This document shows, one piece after another, positions 8,513 through 17,124 of a stretch of 64,000 nt of DNA. The notes under the pieces were generated by a model. It had not been told where the DNA came from and did no database searches. It worked only from the letters and a program-made list of their open reading frames with translations. Where the stretch lies: the NCBI GenBank assembly GCA_965200005.1, contig OZ241331.1, positions 2,604,001 through 2,668,000 on the forward strand. Reading direction: 5' to 3'. The position numbers and the translations under genes are program-made. Each line of letters starts with the position of its first letter. The stretch's first letter is position 1. This DNA is from Aldehydirespirator sp965200005. Its GTDB lineage: Bacteria > Actinomycetota > Acidimicrobiia > Acidimicrobiales > Aldehydirespiratoraceae.

Positions 8513-8917
8513 GTGACCTCAATCTTCACCCGCATCATTGATGGCGAGATCCCGGGACGCTTTGTATGGCGTGACGAGGTGTGTGTTGCGTTCCTTGACG
8601 TGCGTCCACTGAACCGTGGCCATGTGCTCGTTGTGCCACGTGTTGAGGTAGATCACTGGGTTGATCTCGCCACCGATACGTCAACTCACCTGATGCGGGT
8701 CGCGCAGCGGATCGCTAAAGCTCAACAGAGTGCCGGGCTCGCTCCCGATCGGGTAGGTCTGATGATTGCCGGATTCGAGGTTCCACACGTACATGTACAT
8801 GTCGTGCCGATCTCAACGATGGCGCATCTCGACTTCTATAGCGCCGACACCAACCCCGACCCTGCTGACCTCGACACGGTCGCCAGCCTGCTCTCAGCTC
8901 AACTCAGCGATTCCTGA
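8513..8917 (+). CDS. HIT-family (histidine triad) nucleotide hydrolase
   Basis: A 134-residue HIT protein; members hydrolyse purine nucleotide phosphoramidates, AMP esters or dinucleoside polyphosphates. The start region VTSIFTRIIDGEIPG and the C-terminal triad PHVHVHVVP (His92, 94 and 96) are clear. The GTG at 8513 is chosen because the family begins exactly there; the frame is open further upstream but overlaps the divergent phosphatidyltransferase gene. Confidence 0.9.
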   Translation: MTSIFTRIIDGEIPGRFVWRDEVCVAFLDVRPLNRGHVLVVPRVEVDHWVDLATDTSTHLMRVAQRIAKAQQSAGLAPDRVGLMIAGFEVPHVHVHVVPISTMAHLDFYSADTNPDPADLDTVASLLSAQLSDS

Positions 8918-8997
8918 GGTTCTGGGGCTTGCAGCACCCAAGCAGGTCACAAGCAGGTGTCGTTGTAGTTGACCGTGCGAACCTTCAACCCTCAGCA

Positions 8998-9027
8998 CGC
9001 TGCGTCAGCCCATGAGCCGACGCAGCG
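8998..9027. terminator. Hairpin between convergent HIT and nucleotidase genes
   Basis: CGCTGCGTC (8998-9006) and GACGCAGCG (9019-9027) form a perfect 9-bp stem with a 12-nt loop, in the gap between two convergent genes. There is no T run on either side, so it may be a bidirectional terminator of the non-canonical actinobacterial kind or merely a structured spacer. Confidence 0.45.
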
Positions 9028-9076
9028 CACTGATGTTGTCTCGTTAAGAGTTTTCGTTAGGAACTAAGGAGACCCG

Positions 9077-11035
9077 TTACTCGGCGGGAAGCTCAAGCAC
9101 CCAGTCAATCCAGATGAGGTTCGGATCGGTGAGGGTGCCGCCGATCGCCTGACTCCGCCCCGCGTTCAGTGCATAGATCTCGTGCCAACGCAGTGGTGAT
9201 CCAAGGTGCTCGCCTGCGATCTTCCACAAGCTGTCACCAGGTGCAACGGTCACAGTGGGCGGCTCGGGATCAACCACGACGATGCGGTTGTCGCCACCCT
9301 CGGGATACTGAGCAGCCGTGATCTGACCACCGAGGTCCACCGCGATGTAATCGGCGAGTGCTTGCTGGTAGGTGATGCTGAGCTTGGTGAAGTCAACCCC
9401 GTCGAACGGGTAGCAGTCGCCCCCGTTAGCGAGGAAGTCGAGCGTAGTTAGCACGACCGGGTCACCTGCCACGACTGCGCCGTCATGCACGATCACAGTG
9501 CCATCGTCGAGCACGACATCTTGAATCCTGGAGCCTGGGTCGCCGGCGAGCGAGCAGTCACCATCCCGGTCGGTTTCACGTGCTGGAGCCGTTGCGTCGT
9601 ACGTAAACGTAAACCCTGAAACCTGTGGGAATTGTCCGCCAGCACCGGGAATCCGATCAACTGCTTGCTCCAGCAAAACGTGGAACGTTTCGCGCGGCAT
9701 CTCGGCCACTACCAGGAAGTTGCGGAACGGGGCGATGTCCCAGGTGTCGCCTGTGGTGATGTCGCCAGCCGGTATCACCGCGTCGTTGCGGATTCCGCCA
9801 CCGTTCTGGATCGCCACATCGGGAACCGGGACTCCATATTCCTGCGCCAGGTGGGTGGCCGCCGCCCTGAGAGCGTCAGAGTGGAGATTGCCCTGATTGG
9901 TTGAGCCGGTGCGCACGCTGGCTCGGCGTCCGTCAAGTTCGACTTCGCTGTGACCGATGACATGGGCGTCGACTTCAGCCACGGCGGCTGTGAGCGGGTC
10001 AACCACATTGGCTTGCACGTCTGGGTCGGGTTCGACATCAAGGCCGACGCCTACCGAGCCTCCGCTGTGGCTCACGATGTGGCCGTCACCATCGAATACG
10101 ACAGTGAGTGAGCCGATGCAGCGGTAGCCGCCCGGGCCCGTGATAACTGGCACGTCTCGGCCGGTTGAGTCCTGTACCAGCAGCGGGTACGGGCCGGCAG
10201 GCTCGTCATCGGGCATGCAGGCGTCACCCTCGTTGCGAAGCAGCTCATCGCCGCCACCGGCAATCACCACATCCACCCCGTCAAGGTGAGCAACCAGCTC
10301 AATCTCCTCAGACACACCCTGCAGGTGGCTAACCAACACGATTTGGTTGACCCCCTGAGCGGTCAGGGTGGCCACTTCGGATTGCACCGCGGCGAGAACG
10401 TCGGAGATTACGACGTTTCGGGGCGACGAGATGTTGGGGAGCATTGGTGTGACGACTCCGATCACGCCCACTTGTTGGCCGCCAGTGGAAATGACCGTGC
10501 TTGCGGCTAGCGCGCCGGATTCCACGAGTGCTTGCAGCGTCGGCTCACCCGAAAAGTCGGCATTCGCGGACAGGAACGTGACTGGCTCGGAGAAGCCTTC
10601 GATGAAGCGAGCAGCTACCTCCGGGCCCAGGTCAAAGTCGTGGTTGCCCAGAGCCATCGCGTCATAGAGGCCATCTAAGGCAATCGAGTCATAAAGGGCG
10701 CCTTCTCGGGCCAGCGACACGCCCAGTTCCTGGGAAGCCAGGAAGTTGTCGCCCGAGGTGAGAGTCACAACTCCCGAGTCACCCGTCTCAGCATCCGCTT
10801 GCATCTGCATCAGCTGTGCGGCGAAACGAGCCACACCGGGATAGCCACGGTCATCGTCGGGCAAGAGCTTCGACTCGCCGTCGTTGTTGTGCAGGATCGT
10901 CAGGGTCGATGTATCGGCGCTAATCGGCACCGCTGTCTGCGCATTCGCAGCACTCGTGAGCGATGCGATTGTCACTGAGATGAGGGCCAGGATGCTCAAC
11001 ACTGCGAGCCGCCTCTTGCTTGTGGTATTCGTCAT
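9077..11035 (-). CDS. Secreted 5'-nucleotidase/metallophosphoesterase with LysM domain
   Basis: About 652 residues. An N-terminal Sec signal peptide (KRRLAVLSILALISV... ending near ANA) is followed by a calcineurin-like metallophosphatase domain with ILHNND (about 47-52), SGDN (94-97) and GNHDFD (130-135). Then comes the UshA-type C-terminal 5'-nucleotidase domain (NGGGIRNDA, FTFTYD), and finally a short LysM-like domain starting VAPGDSLWKIAGEHLG. It should cleave nucleotides outside the cytoplasm for phosphate or nucleoside salvage, held at the wall by LysM. The start at 11035 has GGAGACC upstream. The first metal motif carries N-N-D where relatives usually have T-N-D. Confidence 0.9.
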   Translation of the reverse strand: MTNTTSKRRLAVLSILALISVTIASLTSAANAQTAVPISADTSTLTILHNNDGESKLLPDDDRGYPGVARFAAQLMQMQADAETGDSGVVTLTSGDNFLASQELGVSLAREGALYDSIALDGLYDAMALGNHDFDLGPEVAARFIEGFSEPVTFLSANADFSGEPTLQALVESGALAASTVISTGGQQVGVIGVVTPMLPNISSPRNVVISDVLAAVQSEVATLTAQGVNQIVLVSHLQGVSEEIELVAHLDGVDVVIAGGGDELLRNEGDACMPDDEPAGPYPLLVQDSTGRDVPVITGPGGYRCIGSLTVVFDGDGHIVSHSGGSVGVGLDVEPDPDVQANVVDPLTAAVAEVDAHVIGHSEVELDGRRASVRTGSTNQGNLHSDALRAAATHLAQEYGVPVPDVAIQNGGGIRNDAVIPAGDITTGDTWDIAPFRNFLVVAEMPRETFHVLLEQAVDRIPGAGGQFPQVSGFTFTYDATAPARETDRDGDCSLAGDPGSRIQDVVLDDGTVIVHDGAVVAGDPVVLTTLDFLANGGDCYPFDGVDFTKLSITYQQALADYIAVDLGGQITAAQYPEGGDNRIVVVDPEPPTVTVAPGDSLWKIAGEHLGSPLRWHEIYALNAGRSQAIGGTLTDPNLIWIDWVLELPAE

Positions 11036-11240
11036 TTCCGAAGGTCTCCAAACTGTTTGACGATGAGCACGTACGCGGCCGACCGGATCACGCCCGAGCA
11101 CGAAGTTGCTCAGATGGAGATTTCGGACCCTGCGCACCCGCGAGACAGACAATAGAAAACTCCGACAAATGTCACATGTCAAGCGCGTTGATACTTACCG
11201 ACCCGAGCATTGGCCGCAATTAGTGACTTGCTGGTACTCC

Positions 11241-11954
11241 TTACAGCAGTGTGGCAAAAGGTTCGATCAGGTGAGCACCGTTGTTGCGAGAGTTGTTGAC
11301 CTCACGTGAAACTGGATGCATCTTGATCAAGCCGGCTGGTGCCGGTACTAACAGCGGCGATACCTCGGTCAGGTCGCGGTTTGTGGGGTCGAGCCACGAA
11401 TCCCAGGCGTGAGGGGGCAGCATCACCGGCATCCGATCGTGAATCTTGGCCATGGTCTCATTAGCGGCGCAGGTGATGATGGTGCAAGAGTGCAACTCGA
11501 GTGGCTCGCCGTCTTCGTCCAGGCTGTTCTTGTCACGCCAGCGTTCACATAGCCCCGCAAATGCAAACGGTTCGTCGTCGGTGCGGGTGATGTACATCGG
11601 CTGTTTGTGCTTGCGGCCTTGGATTTTGTGCCATTCGTAGAAGCCGTCCGCGGGGATGATGCAGCGCTGTTTGATGAGCGATCGCCTGAAGGCGTTCTTG
11701 GTGGCGACGGTTTCACCGCGAGCGTTGATCATGCGATTGCCGATGCGCGGGTCTTTTGCCCAGAACGGAACTAAACCCCATCGCAGAGTGTCAAGGTTGC
11801 GAGCGCCGCTGGTGTGTTGGCGCACCGCGGGCACTTGTTGGGTTGGCGCAACGTTGAAGTTGGGGGCAAGTCCCGAGGTGATATCTGGGACTTCAGCGCT
11901 GAAGTAGTTGGCTAGCTCGTCAGGTGGTGTCGCTGCCACATAACGCCCGCACAT
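11241..11954 (-). CDS. SRAP-domain protein (YedK/HMCES-type abasic-site DNA-protein crosslinker)
   Basis: A 237-residue SOS-response-associated peptidase-family protein. Met1 is followed by the catalytic Cys2 in MCGRY; processing of Met1 lets Cys2 form a thiazolidine bond with abasic sites in single-stranded DNA. Conserved NARGET (about 77-82), the PADGFYEW block and the HDRMPVML block are present. It protects stalled forks from error-prone repair. It ends in front of no close partner and has its own upstream region. Confidence 0.9.
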   Translation of the reverse strand: MCGRYVAATPPDELANYFSAEVPDITSGLAPNFNVAPTQQVPAVRQHTSGARNLDTLRWGLVPFWAKDPRIGNRMINARGETVATKNAFRRSLIKQRCIIPADGFYEWHKIQGRKHKQPMYITRTDDEPFAFAGLCERWRDKNSLDEDGEPLELHSCTIITCAANETMAKIHDRMPVMLPPHAWDSWLDPTNRDLTEVSPLLVPAPAGLIKMHPVSREVNNSRNNGAHLIEPFATLL

Positions 11955-11991
11955 CGCTTCGCAACCTAGCGCAACGCCTGATCCGGAGGTC

Positions 11992-12564
11992 TTAGAAGTC
12001 GATGCCCTTCTTTGCGAGGATCCCGCTGTCGTAGGGGTGTTTGGTCTTGACCATCTCGGTGGCAGTGTCTGACATCTCGATCATCCATTGGGGAGCGTCA
12101 CGCCCGGTTAGCACTAATGAGACGTTGGCGGGCCGATTCCGAAGTGTGGCTTCGACATCTGCTGTGTCGAGCCAGCCCCAGTTGATCGGGTAAGTGATCT
12201 CATCGAAAATCACGAGTCGATGCTTACCCGCAGCGACGATCTTCGCTCCGTGACGCCAGGCCTCTCGTGCTTCGGCTTCGTCGCGGGTTAGGTCTTCGCT
12301 GTCCCAGGTGAAGCCCTCGCCAAGTGACCAGAAGTCGATCCCGAGCGGCTCAGCCATCAACTGTTCACCGGTAACCCAGTCTTCGGACTTGAGGAACTGC
12401 ACCACCGCTACCGGCCATCGGCGCGCACGGGCTCTGAGCGCGGTTCCGAACGCTGCCGAGGATTTGCCTTTGCCATCGCCGGTAAAGACGAGCACCAAGC
12501 TCTTGGCGATCCTCATGCCCCCCGGGCGAGGGTCATCTTCGGGTGGTGTGTCAACTTGAGACAT
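11992..12564 (-). CDS. cobO: Cob(I)yrinic acid a,c-diamide adenosyltransferase
   Basis: About 190 residues of the CobO/BtuR (CobA-type) ATP:corrinoid adenosyltransferase family. The P-loop variant GDGKGKSS (about 29-36) and the downstream FDEITYPINWGW motif are diagnostic. It transfers the adenosyl group of ATP to reduced corrinoids. The start at 12564 (MSQVDTPP) has AAGGAG 7 nt upstream and overlaps the end of the ABC ATPase gene by 14 bp, showing translational coupling with the corrinoid importer. This places import and adenosylation under the same riboswitch. Confidence 0.92.
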   Translation of the reverse strand: MSQVDTPPEDDPRPGGMRIAKSLVLVFTGDGKGKSSAAFGTALRARARRWPVAVVQFLKSEDWVTGEQLMAEPLGIDFWSLGEGFTWDSEDLTRDEAEAREAWRHGAKIVAAGKHRLVIFDEITYPINWGWLDTADVEATLRNRPANVSLVLTGRDAPQWMIEMSDTATEMVKTKHPYDSGILAKKGIDF

Positions 12565-13381
12565 TGTGGAGCTCCTTGCTGAGATCATGGATGCGCCGGG
12601 AGTGTGAGTCGGGCACGATTATCGGGCCGTCGGGGTCATCGATTACACGCACCATTGCGCCGAAGTGGTGATTGATGGTGTCGGCGGTCAACACTTCGGT
12701 CGGGTTGCCAACCCTGGCGATCTTGCCGTCAACGAGCAATGCGATGCGATCGCCGTAGCGGGCGGCAAGCGTCAGGTCATGCATGGTGGCGATGACTGTC
12801 AGGTGACGCTCTCTGCGTAGTGCCTCGACTAGCTCAAGCACTTCTTGTTGGTGTCCTAGATCAAGGGCTGTGGTCGGCTCGTCGAGCAACAAGATCGATG
12901 ACTGCTGTGCGAGGGCTCTGGCCATGACAGCCCGCTGTCGTTCCCCTCCTGATAGTGACTGCACAGTTCGCAAACCCATCCCATCTAGGTCGAGACGCTC
13001 GAGCACTTCAGCCGCGATACGACGATCTTCAGACGTTTCTGCTCCGAAGAGTCCCCGATGGGGGGTTCGTCCAAGTAGGACATAGTCCACGACGAGCATC
13101 CCAGGTGGAATGACCGGAGTCTGGGGTACATAGGCAATAGTTCGTGCCCGCGCCTGACGACGCCGCTCAGCGATCCCGGCAATGTGGATGTCTCCGTCAC
13201 CCGGGATGAGACCGAGCAGCGCACGCAGCAGGGTTGTCTTACCGGCTCCATTAGGCCCGATGACGTTGACCCACTCCCCTGCCGCCACCTGCAGGTCGAC
13301 TCCTCGCAGGATCGCAGTGGAGCCGAGAGTTACCTCCAGTGACGTGATCGTCACGGCCCGGCTGGTTCGCGGCTCGATCAC
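12551..13381 (-). CDS. btuD: Corrinoid/siderophore-type ABC transporter ATPase (BtuD-like)
   Basis: A 276-residue ABC ATPase of the FepC/BtuD group. Walker A GPNGAGKT (about 42-49), Q-loop PQTP, signature LSGGERQ (143-149), Walker B ILLLDEPT (163-170) and a switch histidine in MHDLT are all present. The start overlaps the permease stop by ATGA, and the stop overlaps cobO. Assignment to corrinoids rather than iron chelates rests on the upstream cobalamin riboswitch and the downstream cobO. Confidence 0.9.
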   Translation of the reverse strand: MIEPRTSRAVTITSLEVTLGSTAILRGVDLQVAAGEWVNVIGPNGAGKTTLLRALLGLIPGDGDIHIAGIAERRRQARARTIAYVPQTPVIPPGMLVVDYVLLGRTPHRGLFGAETSEDRRIAAEVLERLDLDGMGLRTVQSLSGGERQRAVMARALAQQSSILLLDEPTTALDLGHQQEVLELVEALRRERHLTVIATMHDLTLAARYGDRIALLVDGKIARVGNPTEVLTADTINHHFGAMVRVIDDPDGPIIVPDSHSRRIHDLSKELHNVSS

Positions 13382-14448
13382 CAGATCTGCCTGCTGCTCT
13401 TGCGAAGCACGACCACAAAGAAGGGCGCACCCAGGAACGCAGTGACCACGCCGATCGGTAACTCCGCGGGTGATAGAGCAGTGCGGGCTGCGAGGTCGGC
13501 GAGCACCATAAATGCGCCACCAAAGAGCACCGATAACGGCAGCACGACTCGGTTAGATGCTCCAAAGGCGAGGCGCACCGTGTGGGGAACGATGATCCCT
13601 ACGAACCCGATTAGCCCGCTGACCGACACCGCAGCGGCGGCTCCCAAAGAAGCGCTGAGCACCACGATCATTCGCACCCGTCGAGGGTTGGCACCTAGCG
13701 ACTCAGCCTCGTCGTCACCCACGGCAAGCACATCAAGTGCTCCCGCGTAACGAATCGCGACGCCGGCGGCCACGGCAAAGTAGGGCAACAGCAGCACGGG
13801 TTCCGACCAACCGGATGTGGCGATACGTCCGAGGATCCAGGTGAAGATCTCTCGGAAGGCATCGCTGTTTGCTTGTAGGACATATGTCTGGCAGGCAGTC
13901 AGGAAACTGGCAACGGCGATGCCCGCAAGAATGAGCGATGCGGTGGATCGGCCTCCGATGTGGCCTGCTGCATAGGAAACCGCTACTGACAGCAATGCCA
14001 CGCCGAATGCTGCAAGAGGCACCGGATCGAGAGCACCGGCACCGTCGCCGAAGTTGTTAACAATGGCAATCGTGGCGCCGAGGCCCGCACCGGCCGCGAT
14101 ACCGAGCAGATAAGGGTCGGCAAGCGGGTTGCGAAACGCGCCTTGGTAGGCGGCACCGCTCACCGACAGGGTTGCCCCAACTAGCAAGCCGAGTATCACC
14201 CTCGGCAAGCGGATCTGCGTCACGATGGCAGCGTGGGCGTCGCTGAGACCCGAGTGAACGTCAAAGGTCGGCAGGTTGTCTAGCAACTGAAGGCCAACCC
14301 GATGAACAGCGATGTCGACCGGGCCGATGGTCAGGCCCGCAGCAACAGCGACCGCCACAGCACCCAGACCTGCCGCTAGCTGACTGGGCCGCAGTCCCGA
14401 GCCGCGCACAACACTTACGTTGCTTGCGCTGGTGAACTCGCTCAGCAC
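13378..14448 (-). CDS. btuC: FecCD-family permease for corrinoid uptake (BtuC-like)
   Basis: A 356-residue polytopic membrane protein of the FecCD/BtuC family, with about ten hydrophobic helices. Family segments include VGATLSVSGAAYQGAFRNPLADP near the middle of the N half, LAGIAVASFLTA, and the C-terminal GLIGFVGIIVPHTVRL loop that contacts the ATPase. GTG start. It overlaps the ATPase gene by 4 bp and is separated from the binding-protein gene by 152 bp holding a 13-bp perfect inverted repeat. Confidence 0.9.
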   Translation of the reverse strand: MLSEFTSASNVSVVRGSGLRPSQLAAGLGAVAVAVAAGLTIGPVDIAVHRVGLQLLDNLPTFDVHSGLSDAHAAIVTQIRLPRVILGLLVGATLSVSGAAYQGAFRNPLADPYLLGIAAGAGLGATIAIVNNFGDGAGALDPVPLAAFGVALLSVAVSYAAGHIGGRSTASLILAGIAVASFLTACQTYVLQANSDAFREIFTWILGRIATSGWSEPVLLLPYFAVAAGVAIRYAGALDVLAVGDDEAESLGANPRRVRMIVVLSASLGAAAAVSVSGLIGFVGIIVPHTVRLAFGASNRVVLPLSVLFGGAFMVLADLAARTALSPAELPIGVVTAFLGAPFFVVVLRKSSRQIW

Positions 14449-14500
14449 AAATAGCTCAAGTTATCGTGACCGCGTTGTGGCACTTGATCGACCAAAGGCA

Positions 14501-14539
14501 CTGCGTGTCCACTAATTCGTACAACAAGTGGACACGCAG
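14501..14539. terminator. 13-bp perfect inverted repeat between binding-protein and permease genes
   Basis: CTGCGTGTCCACT (14501-14513) and AGTGGACACGCAG (14527-14539) form a perfect stem with a 13-nt loop in the 152-bp gap between btuF and btuC. There is no T tract. It could be an attenuating terminator or an mRNA processing/stabilising hairpin, which would let the binding protein be made in excess over the membrane complex. Confidence 0.5.
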
Positions 14540-14600
14540 TATCGCCTGTATGCGATCATCGTTGCCCTGATCTTGCGTAGAGCCAATTGTGCTGGTTGGG

Positions 14601-15827
14601 CTACGAATCTTGTGCTTGGGTCGAGGCAAAGAGCTCCGTTACAGCGTTAGAGATAACTTCAATAAACTCGACGAGTCGGGGCCCCCAGCGTGATGCTACG
14701 TCGTCGTTGAGTTCAAAGATGTGTCCATTTTGGACAGCAGTGAGTTGTTCCCATCCAGGTCTAGCGGAAACTGTCTCTGCAGTCTGACCACAACAGAGAG
14801 TGTCAGCTAGGAAGATTAGGTCGGGATCAGCGTCGATCAGGTATTCATCGCTGAGCTGTGGATATCCCCAGGCACTGCCATCGGCATCGGCAGGGTCAGC
14901 GACGTTTTCCATCATAAACGAGCCATAGACGTTGCCAATAAATGTGTTACTCGTGACGGTGTAAAGCGTATTGTCGAGTTCGTGATAAAAGGTAAGTCCG
15001 CTGGCATCCGGTGCTGTCTTCACTAGTGTTTCGATCGCAGTTGTCATCCACTCAACAAGCTCGGCAGCTTCGACGGATCGGTCTGTGATTTCGCCGAGAG
15101 AGGAAATCTGATCGTAGACATCGGCAAAGACGATAGGCGCGTCATGACTCCAGACTGTGATACCGAGCGCTTCGACGTTCTCAGCAACCTCGCTGCTGCC
15201 CTGCATCACGACGAGGTCGGGATCATAGGAAGCAATCGCCTCAACGTTGGGGTTCCAACCATCGAGATCAGTAACTGGAGCTTCGGGCGGATAGTAGGAG
15301 TACTGATCAACAGCCACGACTTGGTCGCCCGCACCAATGGCGAACAGCATCTCGGTGGCTGTTGGTGACAGTGACACGATCCGCTGGGGTCCAGCCGGCT
15401 CACTGTCTTGCGTAGCCGCGGCTTCCGTGTCTTCTGACTCTGCCGTTGAGGCGTCTTGTTCCGCTTCGACATCTTCGGCTTGAGCGTCTTCTTGAGCTTC
15501 CACCACATCTTGGGTCGCTGAGCTGTCATCTGCCGGTTCGCTGCCCTCGTCGGCGGTGTCTTCAGATGAGTCCGCCGAATCTGAGTCATCCATTTGCTCG
15601 GCTGTTGCAGCACCGTTGTCACTGCCGCTGCCGCTGTCATCTTCGTCGACAACTCCCGAAGGTTCCGCGTCGGTTTGTGCGGCCAAGGTTGTCGTTGCTT
15701 CAGTCGATGACTCGCTGTCGGAACTGCTGCAAGACATTGCGACTAGCCCAAAGACGCCTGCCAACAACAGCAGAACGCCTGTACGTGCGAGTCGTCGCGA
15801 AGTGATGGATTTGAGTGTGGTGATCAT
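14601..15827 (-). CDS. btuF: Cobalamin-type ABC transporter substrate-binding lipoprotein (BtuF-like)
   Basis: About 408 residues. A lipoprotein signal peptide ends in a lipobox-like AMSC (Cys about residue 34), followed by roughly 100 residues very rich in Asp, Glu, Ser, Ala and Thr, then a class III periplasmic-binding domain beginning RIVSLSPTATEMLFAIGAGD, with the typical DPDLVVMQGSSEV and PGWEQLTAVQNGHIFEL blocks. The long acidic linker probably spans the cell envelope. The start at 15827 is chosen for the AGGGAG site upstream; the longer frame runs through the cobalamin riboswitch. It is the first gene of the btuF-btuC-btuD-cobO operon. Confidence 0.9.
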   Translation of the reverse strand: MITTLKSITSRRLARTGVLLLLAGVFGLVAMSCSSSDSESSTEATTTLAAQTDAEPSGVVDEDDSGSGSDNGAATAEQMDDSDSADSSEDTADEGSEPADDSSATQDVVEAQEDAQAEDVEAEQDASTAESEDTEAAATQDSEPAGPQRIVSLSPTATEMLFAIGAGDQVVAVDQYSYYPPEAPVTDLDGWNPNVEAIASYDPDLVVMQGSSEVAENVEALGITVWSHDAPIVFADVYDQISSLGEITDRSVEAAELVEWMTTAIETLVKTAPDASGLTFYHELDNTLYTVTSNTFIGNVYGSFMMENVADPADADGSAWGYPQLSDEYLIDADPDLIFLADTLCCGQTAETVSARPGWEQLTAVQNGHIFELNDDVASRWGPRLVEFIEVISNAVTELFASTQAQDS

Positions 15828-15889
15828 TGTGGTTCTCCCTCCTGCTCGAGTTTCGGGGCCGAGCAGTGGGTGACCACCGCACGAGCCGC

Positions 15890-16015
15890 TCCTTCCTCGA
15901 GGAATCGGATCGCTGGGTAGCAACTGGCAGGCGACCGGACTCGTCCCCTACTGGGGCATCACCGTTGCGGGACAGTGCCGGGATCACACCGGCTTCGCTG
16001 GCAGCAGCCGCCGGG
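15890..16015 (-). promoter_or_regulatory. Cobalamin (AdoCbl) riboswitch controlling the corrinoid operon
   Basis: Read on the minus strand, the leader holds GAAGCCGGTGTGATCCCGG then CACTGTCCCGCAACGGTGA and, after a short hairpin (CCCCAGTAGGGG), GACGAGTCCGGTCGCCTGCC. These match the conserved core of cobalamin riboswitches (the GGTG-x-GAATCC-like segment, the CACTGT B12-box region and the terminal GCCTGCC). It lies directly upstream of btuF. High adenosylcobalamin would be expected to switch the importer and cobO off. Exact ends are approximate. Confidence 0.88.
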
Positions 16016-16021
16016 AGTATA
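16016..16021 (-). promoter_or_regulatory. Likely -10 box for the riboswitch transcript
   Basis: TATACT on the minus strand lies just upstream of the first conserved riboswitch bases, where the transcript must begin. No strong -35 hexamer is visible; TCGACC about 19 nt upstream is a weak match. The site falls at the end of the nitronate monooxygenase gene region. Confidence 0.5.
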
Positions 16022-16026
16022 GGTGA

Positions 16027-17124
16027 CTAGCGAGACAGGCGGTCGAGAGCGGCCACCGCGTCACGCACGATGCGATCTATCAACTCCTCGCAGGTGGGCA
16101 GATCATCGACGACGCCCACGCATTGGCCGGTTGGCAGGATGCCCGTGGCGAGGTCGCCATCGACCATCGTTGCCTTGGTGAGCATGGGGGCGTTGGCAGC
16201 CATGGCCATCTGAGCCCAGGTGAGTTTCTGGTTGCGCCTCATGGCGAGCCCCTCTTTCATCAGGGCACTGAAACTGGTGTTGGCGAGCCGACGGAATCGC
16301 CAGGCGTTGAGCGCTGCTCCGGGAAGACGCAGTAGGCGGGATTTCTCTAGTGAATTAATGAGAGATGTTCGGATGACTCGCTGGGGCTGACCATCAATGT
16401 TCGAGGTGACGACTGTGCCGGTAACCGGTGTCTGTAGATATGTGGCCTTGACGGCATCGGGCACCTTGGAGTTAGCCGTGAGTAGGAAGCGAGTGCCCAT
16501 GGCGATGGCGTCGGCACCCCATGCGAGCGCAGCCGCGAGCCCTCGCCCGTCGTGGAAGCCCCCGGCAGCGATCACGGGCACATCCACCGTGTCGAGAACT
16601 TGCGGAAGCAGCAACGATGTGGGGATGGTGCCGGTGTGGCCACCACCTTCAGCACCTTGACACATGATCGCGTCGACACCGAGTGCTGCCATCTTCTCGG
16701 CATGACGCTGTGCACCCACGGTGGGGATGACGAGGACGCCACCTTCTTTAAGTAACTGCACGATCGGGGGCGGTGGTGGACCAGCGAAGCTCGCTACCCG
16801 AACGCCGTTTTGTATGAGTCGTTGCGCTCGTTGATTGAGATCGACAGCATCAGGTCGCAGATTCACACCGAATGGTTGACTGGTGCGGGACGTGACCTCA
16901 GCGATCGCGGCGTCCATCTCCGAGAGCGTCATCGTCGCCGAAGCAAGTATCCCGAGACCCCCTGCCTCTGCAGTCCCAACAACTAAAGAAGGCCCGGCAA
17001 CCCATCCCATACCCGTTTGCACGATCGGGTACTTGACACCAAACAACGCCGTAGCCCGAGTAGCCAGCCGTGCCTCAGCATCCACGCGAGCACGATACCT
17101 AAGGTCGTTAACGCAACCCCTCAA
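16027..17124 (-). CDS. Nitronate monooxygenase / NPD-family FMN enzyme
   Basis: About 365 residues of the 2-nitropropane dioxygenase-like TIM-barrel family, which binds FMN and oxidises alkyl nitronates such as propionate 3-nitronate. Visible features are YPIVQTGMGWVAGP near the N terminus, the GGLGILASATM loop, MCQGAEGGGHTGT and the FMN-phosphate region VPVIAAGGFHDGRG with GADAIAMGTRF. The start may be slightly downstream (a GTG before DAEARLATRAT). It begins overlapping the stop of the MazE-like gene by 4 bp, so the two are translationally coupled. Confidence 0.87.
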   Translation of the reverse strand: MRGCVNDLRYRARVDAEARLATRATALFGVKYPIVQTGMGWVAGPSLVVGTAEAGGLGILASATMTLSEMDAAIAEVTSRTSQPFGVNLRPDAVDLNQRAQRLIQNGVRVASFAGPPPPPIVQLLKEGGVLVIPTVGAQRHAEKMAALGVDAIMCQGAEGGGHTGTIPTSLLLPQVLDTVDVPVIAAGGFHDGRGLAAALAWGADAIAMGTRFLLTANSKVPDAVKATYLQTPVTGTVVTSNIDGQPQRVIRTSLINSLEKSRLLRLPGAALNAWRFRRLANTSFSALMKEGLAMRRNQKLTWAQMAMAANAPMLTKATMVDGDLATGILPTGQCVGVVDDLPTCEELIDRIVRDAVAALDRLSR

